Shown here in pieces: positions 55,483 to 64,000 of a DNA stretch of 64,000 bases. The DNA lies in assembly GCA_963576725.1 (NCBI GenBank), contig OY755242.1, positions 6,552,240 through 6,616,239 on the forward strand. The letters run 5' to 3'. A program made the position numbers and the translations under genes. The notes under the pieces were generated by a model, which saw only the letters and a program-made list of their open reading frames with translations, did not search any database and had not been told where the DNA came from. This DNA is from Azorinus chamasolen. Taxonomy: Eukaryota; Mollusca; Bivalvia; Cardiida; Solecurtidae. Positions within the stretch are counted from its first letter, which is position 1; every line of letters begins with the position of its first letter.

Positions 55483-55539
55483 GCTAAGACTCACCGCCCA
55501 ATCAGATCCTTCGTTGCAAACGTGAATACATCCCATTTG

Positions 55540-55955
55540 TCAATATACAAAAATATATTTAACGTGCTGCAAAAAATATATTTATTACATAATTTTATAT
55601 ATTTATTGTATATGTTATATACTTATTGTATAGAATATATATTTATTGTATAATTTTATATGTATTATATCAATTCCCTATTTTGGAATATTTTCTTCAT
55701 CTTGATTTTATATATTTATTGTATATAATTTTATATATTTACTGTATATTTTGTATATTTTATTGTATAAAATATATATTTATTGTATATTTTATATATT
55801 TATTGTATTTTTTTATATTTATTGTATAAACTCTATATTTTTATATAAAATATATATTTATTCAATATACCATTAATACATAAAAATTTAACAATATAAA
55901 TATATAAAATGTACAATAAATATATAAAATTGTACAATAAATATATATTCTACAC
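55540..55955. repeat. AT minisatellite of TATATATTTATTGTATA units
   Basis: TATATATTTATTGTAT-type units repeat about a dozen times from 55590 to 55830, and the reverse complement ACAATAAATATATA appears at 55910-55950, so the ends fold on each other. Open frames through it are artefacts. Confidence 0.8.
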
Positions 55956-56911
55956 AATATTGCCACGCCTGACATGCCATATTATTGGCATTGAAATATA
56001 AATATTAGTGTTATAACGATATATATATATATTAACAACATTTGAGTAAACAACTAAGTATTTATTTTGTTCTATTAAGGGGGGTGGTAATTTACAAGAA
56101 AAAGTCTGCGTGTCATATCAAAGTCGAAAGAGGTATATGGAAGAAAGTTAAACGAAATGATACGTGTACAAGATTATATATTTGATGTACTGTTTCGTAC
56201 GGAAGCTTATACTGACCCCCTTATATATACAATAAATGTGTAAAAATACCACATAGTTTTATGATATTAAACTCCTTTAAAACAATAATGTTATGTGTTG
56301 GGTATAACATAACACGTAATTGTTTTCTTTATTATATTCCGTCTTTAAAATTAATTAGTTCGTTTTTATTGAAATATATAAAAATAACTCGGGTTTTCTC
56401 ATAAAATCAACACTATTTATTTAATATAGACTCACTCACTTCGATCTAGTATATGTTGCTTTAGATATGGCGGTGTTTCACCAAACTTTTATCATTTTGA
56501 AAACATAAGTTTTCCAATATGAATAGCATATACGTTATAAAGATATTACAGAAGATACTTTTTTAATTTATATAAAGATAACATATAAATGAATAGCCCA
56601 TTGCAGAATATATTATATAAATTTTCTACTATTTACAATTTTATATATTAATGCCTATTTATAATTGACAAACATTATTTACATAAATATTATTTTCATA
56701 TAACTGCTCAGAAAAACAATAACTTGATATATAAAATCATAAATTTCGATAAAGATAAATATTAATTATGATATAACTACACATAAAACATCACCTTATA
56801 TATATCAATGATATATAACTCTTTAAAATGTTAGCCATATTATAACACATAAGGGGGTCCGTATAAGCTTCCGTAGTTTCGATATGGTGTGAGACAGTCT
56901 TGATTCTTAAT
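55956..56911. other. very AT-rich, no gene
   Basis: TACGGAAGCTTATACTGACC (56198-56218) and the inverted TCCGTATAAGCTTCCGTA (56857-56874) bracket this stretch, so about 680 bp lies between short inverted repeats with CCCCCTTATA sides; it may be an unclassified inverted-repeat element. Confidence 0.4.
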
Positions 56912-57010
56912 ATTAGTAGTAGTAGTATACCACATTTATATAGCGCTCTTTTCACACACGATATGTGCGTTCAAAAGCGCTTCACATAAATAATGTACAT
57001 GTACAAAACT
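56912..57010 (-). mobile_element. LINE/SINE 3' tail, inverted
   Basis: TAGTAGTAGTAGTATACCAC, TTATATAGCGCTCTTTTCAC and GTTCAAAAGCGCTTCACATA are the complement of the tail at 23984-24105. Confidence 0.7.
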
Positions 57011-57191
57011 GAGCATATATATTGCTTACAGAATATTTAAAACAAATGAAATTTAAGATAGAGATAACGATAAAAATACTAGAAATATAATTAATTTAAG
57101 AATATAATGTAAATATAATTTTAAGGTTGTTTCTAAGAAGAATATACGTCCGCTCAAAGTCATACATGTAGGTCTACAATGCAACTTATTA

Positions 57192-57395
57192 CAGTGGAAC
57201 CTGGCTTAAGTGGCCATCAAAACCATGTCTACTTATGGTTATGTAAGGCATGTGGTAGATAAATACGGGTCAAACATTATCCAGAAGCGTCTATAGGGGC
57301 GTTCTGCATTACTTTTGTCCTGCATTAAGCAACCATCTGTTTTTTTACGATTCTATGTTTAATGCATGAATGGCCGCTTACAACAGGTTATACTG
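57192..57395. mobile_element. family C MITE, TA-flanked
   Basis: TA then CAGTGGAACCTGGCTTAAGT; right side GGCCGCTTACAACAGGTTAT, ACTG then TA. Core GTCTATAGGGGCGTTCTGCA and CCTGCATTAAGCAACCATCT. Confidence 0.7.
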
Positions 57396-58025
57396 TACAT
57401 CTTTACATGAAAATCAAATATTAAGTTTTCCAAACAGTGAAAAGTAAGATTAAATGCGGTGTCTGTTAAAGTTCAGCACTGTGTATCACAATAATGAACA
57501 ATACATCGGCATCTCGATACCGGTTGGCAGCCATTTTGATTGCAATCTAGAGTCCACTAGGGTCGCGAAAAATGGCGCGATTAGACGTCAGTGAAAATCC
57601 GTTTGACGCGCTATGGCACGCTCTGGATCGTAGTTTTGAACTTACTAGCACCATACCTCAACAAGTGAGTATGTTTTGTAGCAAGCCAAAGTGTTCCAAG
57701 CTTGAGGGTACATCATACTACTAAAACGCGTCCGTACAATCTACAGATCGGGTGCTTGGAGACAAAACGTTCTCATTATGCGTTGTTTTGAGGGGGTATT
57801 TGGCGATATTAGGTTTTTAGATGGCACCAAAGGTCGTCAAAATGTTCCCTATTGCTATTTGCCGTTGCTGTAGATAAACTGCCGATCCACATGATGTCTA
57901 GAGAATCCAGGTGTAGCAGATATCCATGTCGCCATGAGCATTGACCAAGGGGTAGTCATTCTACGTCATCAGAAGGTTATGGGGAATTCGAAATCATCAG
58001 TTTTTACCAACTTTATATAGCCTAC
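57396..58025. other. no gene recognised; flank of transposase fragment
   Basis: CGGCATCTCGATACCGGT at 57509 recurs as CGGCATCTTGATACCGGT at 58564, so a direct repeat brackets the transposase fragment. No other homology seen. Confidence 0.4.
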
Positions 58026-58445
58026 AAACGCAAAAGAAAGAGAAAGCACAAGTAGCTTCATCCCCAGCTCCGACGAGCTGAAGGCGGCCAGTACAAAACC
58101 CTCATGGGGGAGCTCAGGACCCATGGCAGTGCTAGGTTCAAGACATACACCAAGCTGTCTCCAGAAGTGATCGATGAATTGCTCGAGGGGCTGACTTCAG
58201 GCTTCCATTGGCAGACCATTACTCTTTGTCTCAAGTTGGCATTTTACTCATATAGCTGGCAACCGATGTCTCTTATGCAAAACTTGGTTACAACTTCGAG
58301 CTGGAGAATCTTGTTGCAAACCCGCGATATTTCGACGCCAATGAACTCCAGTTGCAGACAAAAAGCGATAAACATTCCCATATCGTCGGCAAATTACAGT
58401 TGGTTCCAAACCTCCGATGAAATAATTCACAACAAGATTAGCTAA
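58026..58445 (+). pseudogene. PIF/Harbinger (HARBI1-like) transposase fragment
   Basis: In one frame: KRKRKRKHK (58029-58052), a TAG stop at 58053-58055 where this family usually has a tryptophan, then LHPQLRRAEGGQYKTLMGEL, RTHGSARFKTYTKLSPEVID and ELLEGL. The order matches the N-terminal region of HARBI1/PIF nucleases (basic run, WVHP-like, then F..Y.RLSP..FDELL). The rest of the frame to 58445 has no recognisable DDE nuclease core. It is a truncated, stop-containing copy; host domestication is unlikely. Confidence 0.65.
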
Positions 58446-58764
58446 CTCCCTCGAACCTGGAGATAGTATGCGACAAGTAAATAAAAATTGACGCCTACTC
58501 GCGCGACCTATCGCGGCCCTAGTTGACTCCCGGTTTAAGTATCATTATAGGCTTATAAGCCAGTCGGCATCTTGATACCGGTCGAAAATCATGCCTGAAT
58601 GCGTTCGTTTCAGGGTGCATTAAATAGCCATCTGCCTAAATAGTTCTTAATATTTCCCTACTAAACGTTCGGTTTATAGAGGGTTTACTGTAAACTGTTC
58701 GAGATAAGTGGTGGAATTGAATGACGAATTGTGTGTTACTCTAATATATTGACACATGGAAACA
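58446..58764. other. no gene; 3' flank of the methyltransferase
   Basis: CGTTCGTTTCAGGGTGCATT, AGCCATCTGCCTAAATAG and TTTATAGAGGGTTTACTGTA (58600-58694) look like an eroded family C element with its right end intact. No clear minus-strand polyadenylation signal was found. Confidence 0.4.
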
Positions 58765-59216
58765 TTAGGATTTATACTGCGTACATGCGAGTGGAGACTT
58801 GGCAAATATCGCATGGTAGCTTTGTTTAACATCTTCGTCAAATAGTTCTTTTATGCATACTTCAGTGAAGCCAACACTTCTGAGAGAGTTCATGTATGGC
58901 TCAGGATCCGAATTACCAAGCATTATACCCCTCCTTTCTGCATCTGCTAAGGTGTCCATGCTAAGCGTGGTCACCATGAGAGACCCTGGTTTCATGACCC
59001 TGCAAAGTTCAGTTGTAGCTTCGTCCATATCGGGCCAGAAGTAGTAGCAGTTGCAGTGATAAACACAGTCAAACGTGTGACTATTGAATGCCATACTTGA
59101 AACGGGATAGTCGTGAATATGGATTTTGCCCTCTGTGATTTGATTTTTCAGTTTGTTTCTTGCAAGATTTCTCATTCTGTCAGATATGTCAGTGCCATGA
59201 ACAACCCCTGAGCCAC
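58765..59216 (-). CDS. methyltransferase exon 3 (C-terminal two thirds)
   Basis: 452 nt after acceptor AG at 59218-59217. The first bases GT complete a Gly codon with the G from exon 2. It encodes GSGVVHGTDISDRMRNLAR, the FDCVYH and WPDMDEA segments, LCRVMKPGSLMVTTLSMDT (post-III region) and SVGFTEVCIKELFDEDV, ending CTQYKS. The length and C-terminal strand order fit a complete Rossmann methyltransferase domain. Confidence 0.85.
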
Positions 59217-59426
59217 CTGTAAAACGTGACAGTTATACATGTGCCGTTTGATCCCCATTAGGACTCATTCAATGTCTCTATCTGTCTCTCTATTTGTGGG
59301 TTTCTGTGTGTGTCACTGTGTGTCTGTGTGTCTGGTTGTCAGTCTGTCTGTCTCACTGTTTGTCTGTCTCTGTATCTGTCTGTCTCTGTCTGTGTATGTC
59401 TGCTTGTCTCTGTTTCTCCGTTTCTT

Positions 59427-59476
<50 letters not shown>

Positions 59477-59737
59477 CCTCTCTCTCTCTCTCTCTCCCTG
59501 TCTGTATGTCTGCATCTCTATCTTTCTCTCTCTGTGCCTCTGTCTCTCTCTCTCTGTCTCTGTCTCCCTGTCCCTGTCTCTCTCTATGTATGTCTGCCTC
59601 TCTCTGTGTCTCCTCTCTCTGTGTCGCTTTCTCTCTCTGTGTCTCTCTCTGTCTCTCTCCCTGTCTTTGTATGTCTCTCTATGTCTCTCTCTGTCTATCC
59701 CTGTGTGTGTTTCTGTCTCTATGTCCCTCTCTCTCTC

Positions 59738-59772
<35 letters not shown>

Positions 59773-60076
59773 CTGTCTGCCTCTCTCTATGTCTCCCCTC
59801 TCTGTCTGTCTTTCCGTCTCTCTGTCTCTCTCTGTCTCAGTATCCCGGTCTGTGTGTGTCTCTCACTATGTCGCTCTGTCTCTCTGTCTGTCTCTCTCTG
59901 TCTTTCTGTCTCTTTATATCGGTCTCTCTGTCTCTGTCTCTCCCTGTATATCTATGTCTGTCTGTCTGTCTGTCCCTCTCTCTCTCTCTCTCTCTGTGTA
60001 TTTCAGTCTCTCTGTCTCTCTCTTTGTATCTCTGTCTGTCCGTCTCTCTGTATCTCTCTGTCTCTCTCTGTCTATC

Positions 60077-60123
<47 letters not shown>

Positions 60124-63100
60124 CTGTCTCTGTTTGTCTCTGTCTTACTGTATCCCATTCTGTCTCTCTCTATCTTTGTCTCTCTCTGTCTCTGGTTCTG
60201 TCTCTCCCTATCTCTCTCTGTCTCTGTCTCTCCATGTCTATCTCTCTCTATCTCTGTCTCTCTCTCTCTCTGTCTCTGTCCCTCGCTGTTTCTGTCTCTG
60301 TCTGTCTCTGTCTGTCCCTGTCTTTCTGTCTCTGTATCTGTGTCTGTCTCTGGCTGTCTCTCTGGCAGTATCTCTCTGTGTCTGTCTGTCTGTCTGTCTG
60401 ACTATCTCTCTCTCTATTTCTCTCTCTCTCTATCTATCTATCTATCTCTCTCTCTCTCTCCGTCTCTCTCTCAAACTCAACCTCAAACAGTGCAGTCTAG
60501 GAAATGCGTAAAACTCATGTAACATTTTTTTTATAATATTTAAGGAATAATGATGTCATGGAAAGTAATTGAATGCATTTTTATCATGGCAAATGAATAT
60601 AGGAAAATATTGCAGACACTCTTAAATCTGATCTGAACAAAGCAACCATGGTCAAACGACGTCTACAGGAGCAGTCTGATCTGGGTCTTTTTCTGTTTGC
60701 AAACGTAAATAGTTGAATTGCTCTGATCTAATATTTCGACCACTAAGGGCCTTATACAAAGATTATCATGTTAAAATACACGTCACATTTTTGTTACATG
60801 TATTCAGCCGTAAAAGCAAAGAGAATAATAATATTAGTCTCTTTGATTTTATGGCTGAATGCATGTAACAAAAATGTGACGTGTATTTTGACATGATAAT
60901 CTTTGAAAAAGGCCCTTAGTGGTTGAAATATTAGATCAGAGCAATTCAACTATATATGTATTATATTAATTCCCTTTTTTGGAATAGTTTCTTCATTGTG
61001 TGTTTGCAAACGTGTTACAATGAGTATTTATGGAGTAAAGGGTTAAGGTCAAAGAAATGATCAGAATACCTTTTATATAGCTATAAGCATGCTGTAGGCC
61101 GATACCGGGACCAAATCCAAGTTCTAGGACTGTAAAATCAGGCTTTATATCGCACAGTTTGACAGCATTTTTCTCCAGATATGAGTTTTTTCTTTCCATT
61201 ATTTTCTGAAAGAGAAAGTCACAAGCAAGTCGATACAGTAAAACCCCTCTAAACCGGGCTTCTAGTAGAGAAGAAGTTAGACCATTTTAGGCAGGTAGTT
61301 GATTAATGCAGGGTGAAAGTCGTGCAAACATTTCCCTAGAGTAGCTTTCTGAATGATTTCCACCCTGCATAAACTGCCACCTGCCTCCAAGACCGATATT
61401 TATATTACATTTAAGGTCAGATTTAAAGAGGTCTTACCGTATTTCTAAAATAAATAAATAATATATAATTCCAATTTTGTTTACTCTAGAAGCGAATATG
61501 TGATTTGTGATAACCTATGCGAACAGTTTGGACCCAGGTAAGAGGCTGGGTGACACAATGATACTGTCTGTCTATCCGTATGTCTATCAACAAACTGCTT
61601 TCCGCTCTGTAAGGGTTTTTACACGAAACGCTTTGAAAGTTATATTTGAAAGAAACGCTTCATCTAATATCAGACGGTGTGTCACATACAAGAATCGAAA
61701 CGTTAATTTCCTTATTAATGTCTTATCTCCCGTTTTCTGTCTTCTGTTAGACCTCCTCTAGGAGCCGTCTGATCTGGGTCTACTCTGTTTGCAAATGCGT
61801 GAAAACACGTTTATATGAGGGAAAGGGTTAAAACAAAGGCGGTTGTTTCCTATGGGGCGAAAATATTGCAGAAAGCTCCAATGGGCGCTTTCAGCGTAAC
61901 ATATGTGCAGCATAAAGCTACCACACAGTCTTAACCCTGTACTGTAAGATTATTCATGTAAGAAATAAAGTATAGAATCGGATCTTTATCATTTTAAAAG
62001 CAAAAGGAGCAGAACCTGATTAGACGGCTCCTGTAGGCATCCTCTAATCTGGTTCTACTCAGTTTGTAAAGGTATATGAAATATAGTGTTGAGCCCCATA
62101 GTAATCCTCTTATGAGTAGTCACAGTAGTATGGTTTACTGTAAATAACATGTAAAAAGAGTTTTATCATTTCACGGTAATAACATTTTCAAACAGGCTTG
62201 ATACACGTGGGACGTCGATTATCAATACTGTTCATGTCATTAGGATCAAAACTGCTTTATATTTATCTCACACATTCGAACAAAAAATGACTCTCTACGA
62301 CTTCTGCTCCCAAATCTAGATAAGACAACGATTCATTTCGGAAATAAGTTGTGTCATCACATTAAAAGTTAAGGCTGTTTGGACCTAAATCCAATTAAAC
62401 TTTTCCAAAGCAAATTATGACTATTGAAGGCAGATGGTAGTTTAATGCAGGACGAAAGCTAACCAGAAAGCTCCTATATGAGTTTCAGCATTACTTTACC
62501 TCTGCATTAACCCATACAACGCTGACTTTTCAAATGGACTATTCCAAACTTTAAACAGGTCAAGCTTATTGTGAATATTTAGGGATTCTTCTAAAGAAAA
62601 GTGTAACATGACAAACAGTGCAGACCCTGATGAGAGGGCTCCTCTAGGAACTCTCTAATCTGGATCTACACTGTACACAAAGGACATTAGTGATTCGTGT
62701 CCGTACAGTAAGGTATAACCCTTTCCCTGTTTTAAGTTTATTCTGAATTTTGATACTTACTGAATATTCGTGGAATAAAAAGTTAAACTGAAACATGGAA
62801 GGAAGAACATTATAGCCACAAACAAATCTTTCAGATTCCACCAGCATACAAAGCAGACCCAGATTCGAAGGCGGTCTGATCTGGGTCTACTCTGTTTGCA
62901 AATGCGTGAAAACACGTTTATATAAAGGATTAAGCATCCACCTACTTTTAAAGATTTTCCATGATTATTTAGAGGTCGCATTAGATGGGTTGTATACAGC
63001 TTATTCCTATGTTTATATTGTAAGGGGCTGCTTAAGAGAGATAACCTAATCCAAGTAATGTTTTCCCATACTTATTTAGTTCGATGTCGTTTTAGAGGCA

Positions 63101-63290
63101 GTAACTTAATCTAATGTTTATTTAAATAAAAATCGATTTAGGGAGGTCACGCTGTTCGTTTTAACATACAGTGACACACCATCCATAAAATCCTTTGTCG
63201 GGTCTTGAGAGATTTTTCGCAATTCCCTGGCTGGCCCCCATGACTGATCCTAGATTAGTGCTGGTGTATAGCAGTGTTGAAGTGTCACAA
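58765..63290 (-). CDS. class I SAM-dependent methyltransferase, three coding exons
   Basis: Coding segments are 63241-63170, 61205-61070 and 59216-58765, giving 219 codons. Exon 1 starts at ATG 63241 (MGASQGIAKNL, then KGFYGWCVT) and ends at donor CACT|GTATGT. Exon 2 follows acceptor CTTTCTCTTTCAG (KIMERKNSYLEKNAVKL), holds motif I VLELGFGPGIGLQ (residues 50-62, SAM binding) and ends AAAAG|GTATTC in phase 1. Exon 3 follows TTTTACAG, restoring GGSGVVHGTDIS (acidic D79 for ribose), FDCVYHCNCYYFWPD (118-132) and VMKPGSLMVTTL. The TAA stop is at 58767-58765. An acceptor-like TTTTTAATTTTCAG ends at 63291, so 63290-63242 is probably 5' UTR of the first coding exon and a non-coding exon may lie upstream. 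The fold and the YFWPD segment resemble UbiE/YdaC-type methyltransferases; substrate unknown. Cytosolic, with no signal or membrane segment. The motif order and in-frame splicing make it a likely live gene. Confidence 0.8.
59270..60475 (+). repeat. 1.2 kb compound CT/TCTG microsatellite in intron 2
   Basis: Almost pure pyrimidine with G (TCTG)n, (TC)n and GTCTCTCTCT units. Three overlapping plus-strand frames of 240-427 codons read as Ser/Leu/Cys repeats and are artefacts of missing A. On the gene strand the tract is (GA)n/(CAGA)n inside intron 2. Confidence 0.95.
60640..60705 (+). mobile_element. family A MITE core, left part
   Basis: AAGCAACCATGGTCAAACGA, CGTCTACAGGAGCAGTCTGA, TCTGGGTCTTTTTCTGTTTG. 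A matching right end (GAGTATTTATGGAGTAAAGG, GTTAA) lies at 61022-61046, so the hairpin at 60712-60950 may have inserted into this copy. Confidence 0.6.
60712..60950. repeat. 239 bp long hairpin in intron 2
   Basis: GTTGAATTGCTCTGATCTAA pairs with TTAGATCAGAGCAATTCAAC; CATGTTAAAATACACGTCAC with GTGACGTGTATTTTGACATG; GTAAAAGCAAAGAGA with TCTCTTTGATTTTAT-type sequence near the centre. Arms are about 110 nt with roughly a dozen differences. It is probably a foldback element; transcribed as part of the intron it would form long dsRNA. Confidence 0.9.
61070..61205 (-). CDS. methyltransferase exon 2 (SAM-binding motif I)
   Basis: 136 nt, acceptor AG at 61207-61206, donor GT at 61069-61068. It encodes KIMERKNSYLEK to HAYSYIK plus one base. 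VLELGFGPG is the glycine-rich nucleotide loop. A family C MITE (61236-61439) sits only about 30 bp upstream of the acceptor, leaving the polypyrimidine tract (CTTTCTCTTTCAG) intact; a family A right end (61015-61046) lies about 23 bp past the donor. Confidence 0.8.
61236..61439. mobile_element. family C MITE, TA-flanked, near exon 2
   Basis: TA then CAGTAAAACCCCTCTAAACC; right side TTTAAAGAGGTCTTACCG then TA. Core GCAGGTAGTTGATTAATGCA and CATAAACTGCCACCTGCCTC. Confidence 0.8.
61740..61831 (-). mobile_element. family A MITE half with TTAA end
   Basis: CTCCTCTAGGAGCCGTCTGA, TCTGGGTCTACTCTGTTTGC, AAATGCGTGAAAACACGTTT, ATATGAGGGAAAGGGTTAA: a well preserved end that mirrors 28841-28910. Confidence 0.7.
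61845..61935. mobile_element. family C MITE core fragment
   Basis: AAGGCGGTTGTTTCCTATGG, GAAAGCTCCAATGGGCGCTT, CAGCATAAAGCTACCACACA. Confidence 0.5.
61990..62075. mobile_element. family A MITE core
   Basis: AAAGCAAAAGGAGCAGAACC, TGATTAGACGGCTCCTGTAG, CTAATCTGGTTCTACTCAGT. Confidence 0.6.
62190..62260. mobile_element. family B MITE core fragment
   Basis: AACAGGCTTGATACACGTGG, GACGTCGATTATCAATACTG, CATTAGGATCAAAACTGC. Confidence 0.4.
62425..62515. mobile_element. family C MITE core
   Basis: AGGCAGATGGTAGTTTAATG, GAAAGCTCCTATATGAGTTT, CATTACTTTACCTCTGCATT. Confidence 0.5.
62610..62795. mobile_element. family A MITE part
   Basis: CAAACAGTGCAGACCCTGAT, GAGAGGGCTCCTCTAGGAAC, TCTAATCTGGATCTACACTG, then TGAATATTCGTGGAATAAAA and AGTTAAAC as a diverged right end. 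Confidence 0.6.
62845..62935 (-). mobile_element. family A MITE half
   Basis: CATACAAAGCAGACCCAGAT, GCGGTCTGATCTGGGTCTAC, TCTGTTTGCAAATGCGTGAA, AACACGTTTATATAAAGGAT, ending TTAA. Confidence 0.65.
63170..63290 (-). CDS. methyltransferase exon 1 (5' UTR plus codons 1-24)
   Basis: The coding part is 63241-63170. The chosen donor ACT|GTATGT is the only GT here that both matches the consensus well and keeps phase 0 for exon 2; the earlier GTGTGT and GTCACT sites give a stop or a poor donor. GFYGWCVTKIMERKN across the junction fits the conserved N-terminal pattern of this family (GF.GR/W..K.M.R.N), which supports the join. Confidence 0.65.
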
Positions 63291-63365
63291 CTGAAAATTA
63301 AAAACAAACCAATGCAGCAGAGTCTATCGTTACCCTTAACCTCACGAATAATCAGGTCAGAAATA

Positions 63366-63613
63366 CAGTAAAACCTCTCTATAACGACCACTAAACCTCT
63401 CTATAACGACCGCTAAACCTCTCTATAACGACCACTAAATTTGGTTAATTATTTGGTGTTTTGGGCAGGTGGTTGCTTAAAGCAAGGTGAAAGTAAAACA
63501 GAATGCTCCTATAGGAGCGTTCTGTTTTACTTTCACCTTGCTTTAAGCATCCACCTGCCTTTAATACGAAATACTTGATGTAATTTGGTGGCTGTTATAG
63601 AGAGGTTTTACTG
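63366..63613. mobile_element. family C MITE, complete, upstream of exon 1
   Basis: TA then CAGTAAAACCTCTCTATAAC; right side GTTATAGAGAGGTTTTACTG then TA: perfect 20 bp terminal inverted repeats. The left end has three tandem CTCTATAACGACCRCTAAA units. The centre is an 88 nt palindrome (63468-63555) with AAGTAAAACAGAATGCTCCT / AGGAGCGTTCTGTTTTACTT. It is the youngest looking member of the family in the window. Confidence 0.9.
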
Positions 63614-63724
63614 TAATGGCATTATGAATAGCTATTGTTTTAATGTTTATACATGTAACGGTACATGAACACAGGATTATTCTACCTTGACAGAACTTGT
63701 GGAATCACATCCGAGTAATTCGAA

Positions 63725-63815
63725 TGTCAACAGAGCAGAGCATAGAGGAGCCATCTGAACTGGATCTACACAGTTTGCAAAAACATTGAATGTATTTATA
63801 TCAAGTAAAGGGTTT
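63725..63815 (-). mobile_element. family A MITE part
   Basis: AACAGAGCAGAGCATAGAGG, AGCCATCTGAACTGGATCTA, CACAGTTTGCAAAAACATTG, TTATATCAAGTAAAGGG. Confidence 0.5.
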
Positions 63816-63954
63816 ATTTTGATTAAGCTAAATAGGCACAAACATGTATATACTTTATACTGTTATATCTGCCAAGCCTGTGTTCGTAGGCCATGCATAT
63901 TCAGATAAAATATTTCCCTTATTAGTACCTTAAGTACAGAAAATCTAGGAAAAT

Positions 63955-64000
63955 TGTGCACACCCTGATCAAATGGCTCCTCCAAAGTTTACACTATTTG
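63955..64000 (-). mobile_element. family A MITE core at window edge
   Basis: GTGCACACCCTGATCAAATG, GCTCCTCCAAAGTTTACACT and TATTTG; cut by the end of the window. Confidence 0.5.

Noticed and set aside
58026..58445. Domesticated HARBI1 gene
   Set aside because: A stop codon interrupts the conserved N-terminal block and no DDE core follows.
59239..60522. Three overlapping plus-strand frames of 240-427 codons
   Set aside because: They translate a CT/TCTG microsatellite into Ser/Leu/Cys/Val repeats; the absence of A removes stop codons. The tract lies in an intron of the opposite-strand gene.

Overview
The window looks like a gene-poor, repeat-rich piece of an AT-rich invertebrate nuclear genome. 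Introns with GT/AG borders, non-LTR retroelements, TTAA- and TA-flanked MITEs, a 5S rRNA relic, telomere-like TTAGGG repeats and satellite arrays all say metazoan; a lophotrochozoan, most likely a bivalve mollusc, is my best guess, and that is inference from repeat style only. I see no operons, CRISPR arrays or phage genes.

Only one host gene is convincing. It is a class I SAM-dependent methyltransferase on the minus strand at 58765-63290, with three coding exons that join in frame to 219 codons. Its introns carry a 1.2 kb CT/TCTG microsatellite, a 239 bp near-perfect hairpin and several MITE copies.

Layout: 0-1 kb, a non-LTR endonuclease relic split by a TTAA MITE. 2.8-5.6 kb, a minus-strand CR1/L2-like LINE (endonuclease plus reverse transcriptase). 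5.6-20.9 kb, many decayed copies of a second retroelement with a GIPMGTNCAPL-type reverse transcriptase (best copy 16.7-17.5 kb), often in inverted pairs, plus a LINE 3' end and a nested MITE. 17.5-19.4 kb, a repeat family with a 542 bp tandem duplication. 21-32 kb, mostly unrecognised sequence with MITEs, an 86 bp tandem array and a telomere-like patch. 33.07-36.6 kb, a 626 bp satellite (about 5.6 units). 36.6-42.1 kb, a large palindrome made of a roughly 300 bp satellite in opposing orientations, ending on both sides exactly at a tRNA-like sequence that lacks the anticodon arm. 42-51 kb, sparse MITE fragments and simple repeats. 51.5-53.5 kb, a minus-strand LINE split by a hairpin element. 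55-58.5 kb, a 5S rRNA pseudogene, an AT minisatellite and a PIF/Harbinger transposase fragment. 58.7-64 kb, the methyltransferase gene within a dense MITE cluster.

Most of the recognisable elements belong to three short non-autonomous families with central palindromes. Family A: TTAA-flanked, CCCTTTCCC ends, core GCAAACAGAGTAGACCCTGA. Family B: TTAA-flanked, core CAGTTTGGATCCTGATGAGA. Family C: TA-flanked, ends CAGTAAAACC, core with TGCATTAAGCAACCACCTGC. The TTAA target and CCC ends fit piggyBac-type mobilisation; TA and CAGT fit Tc1/mariner/pogo-type. No autonomous transposase for any of them is visible here.
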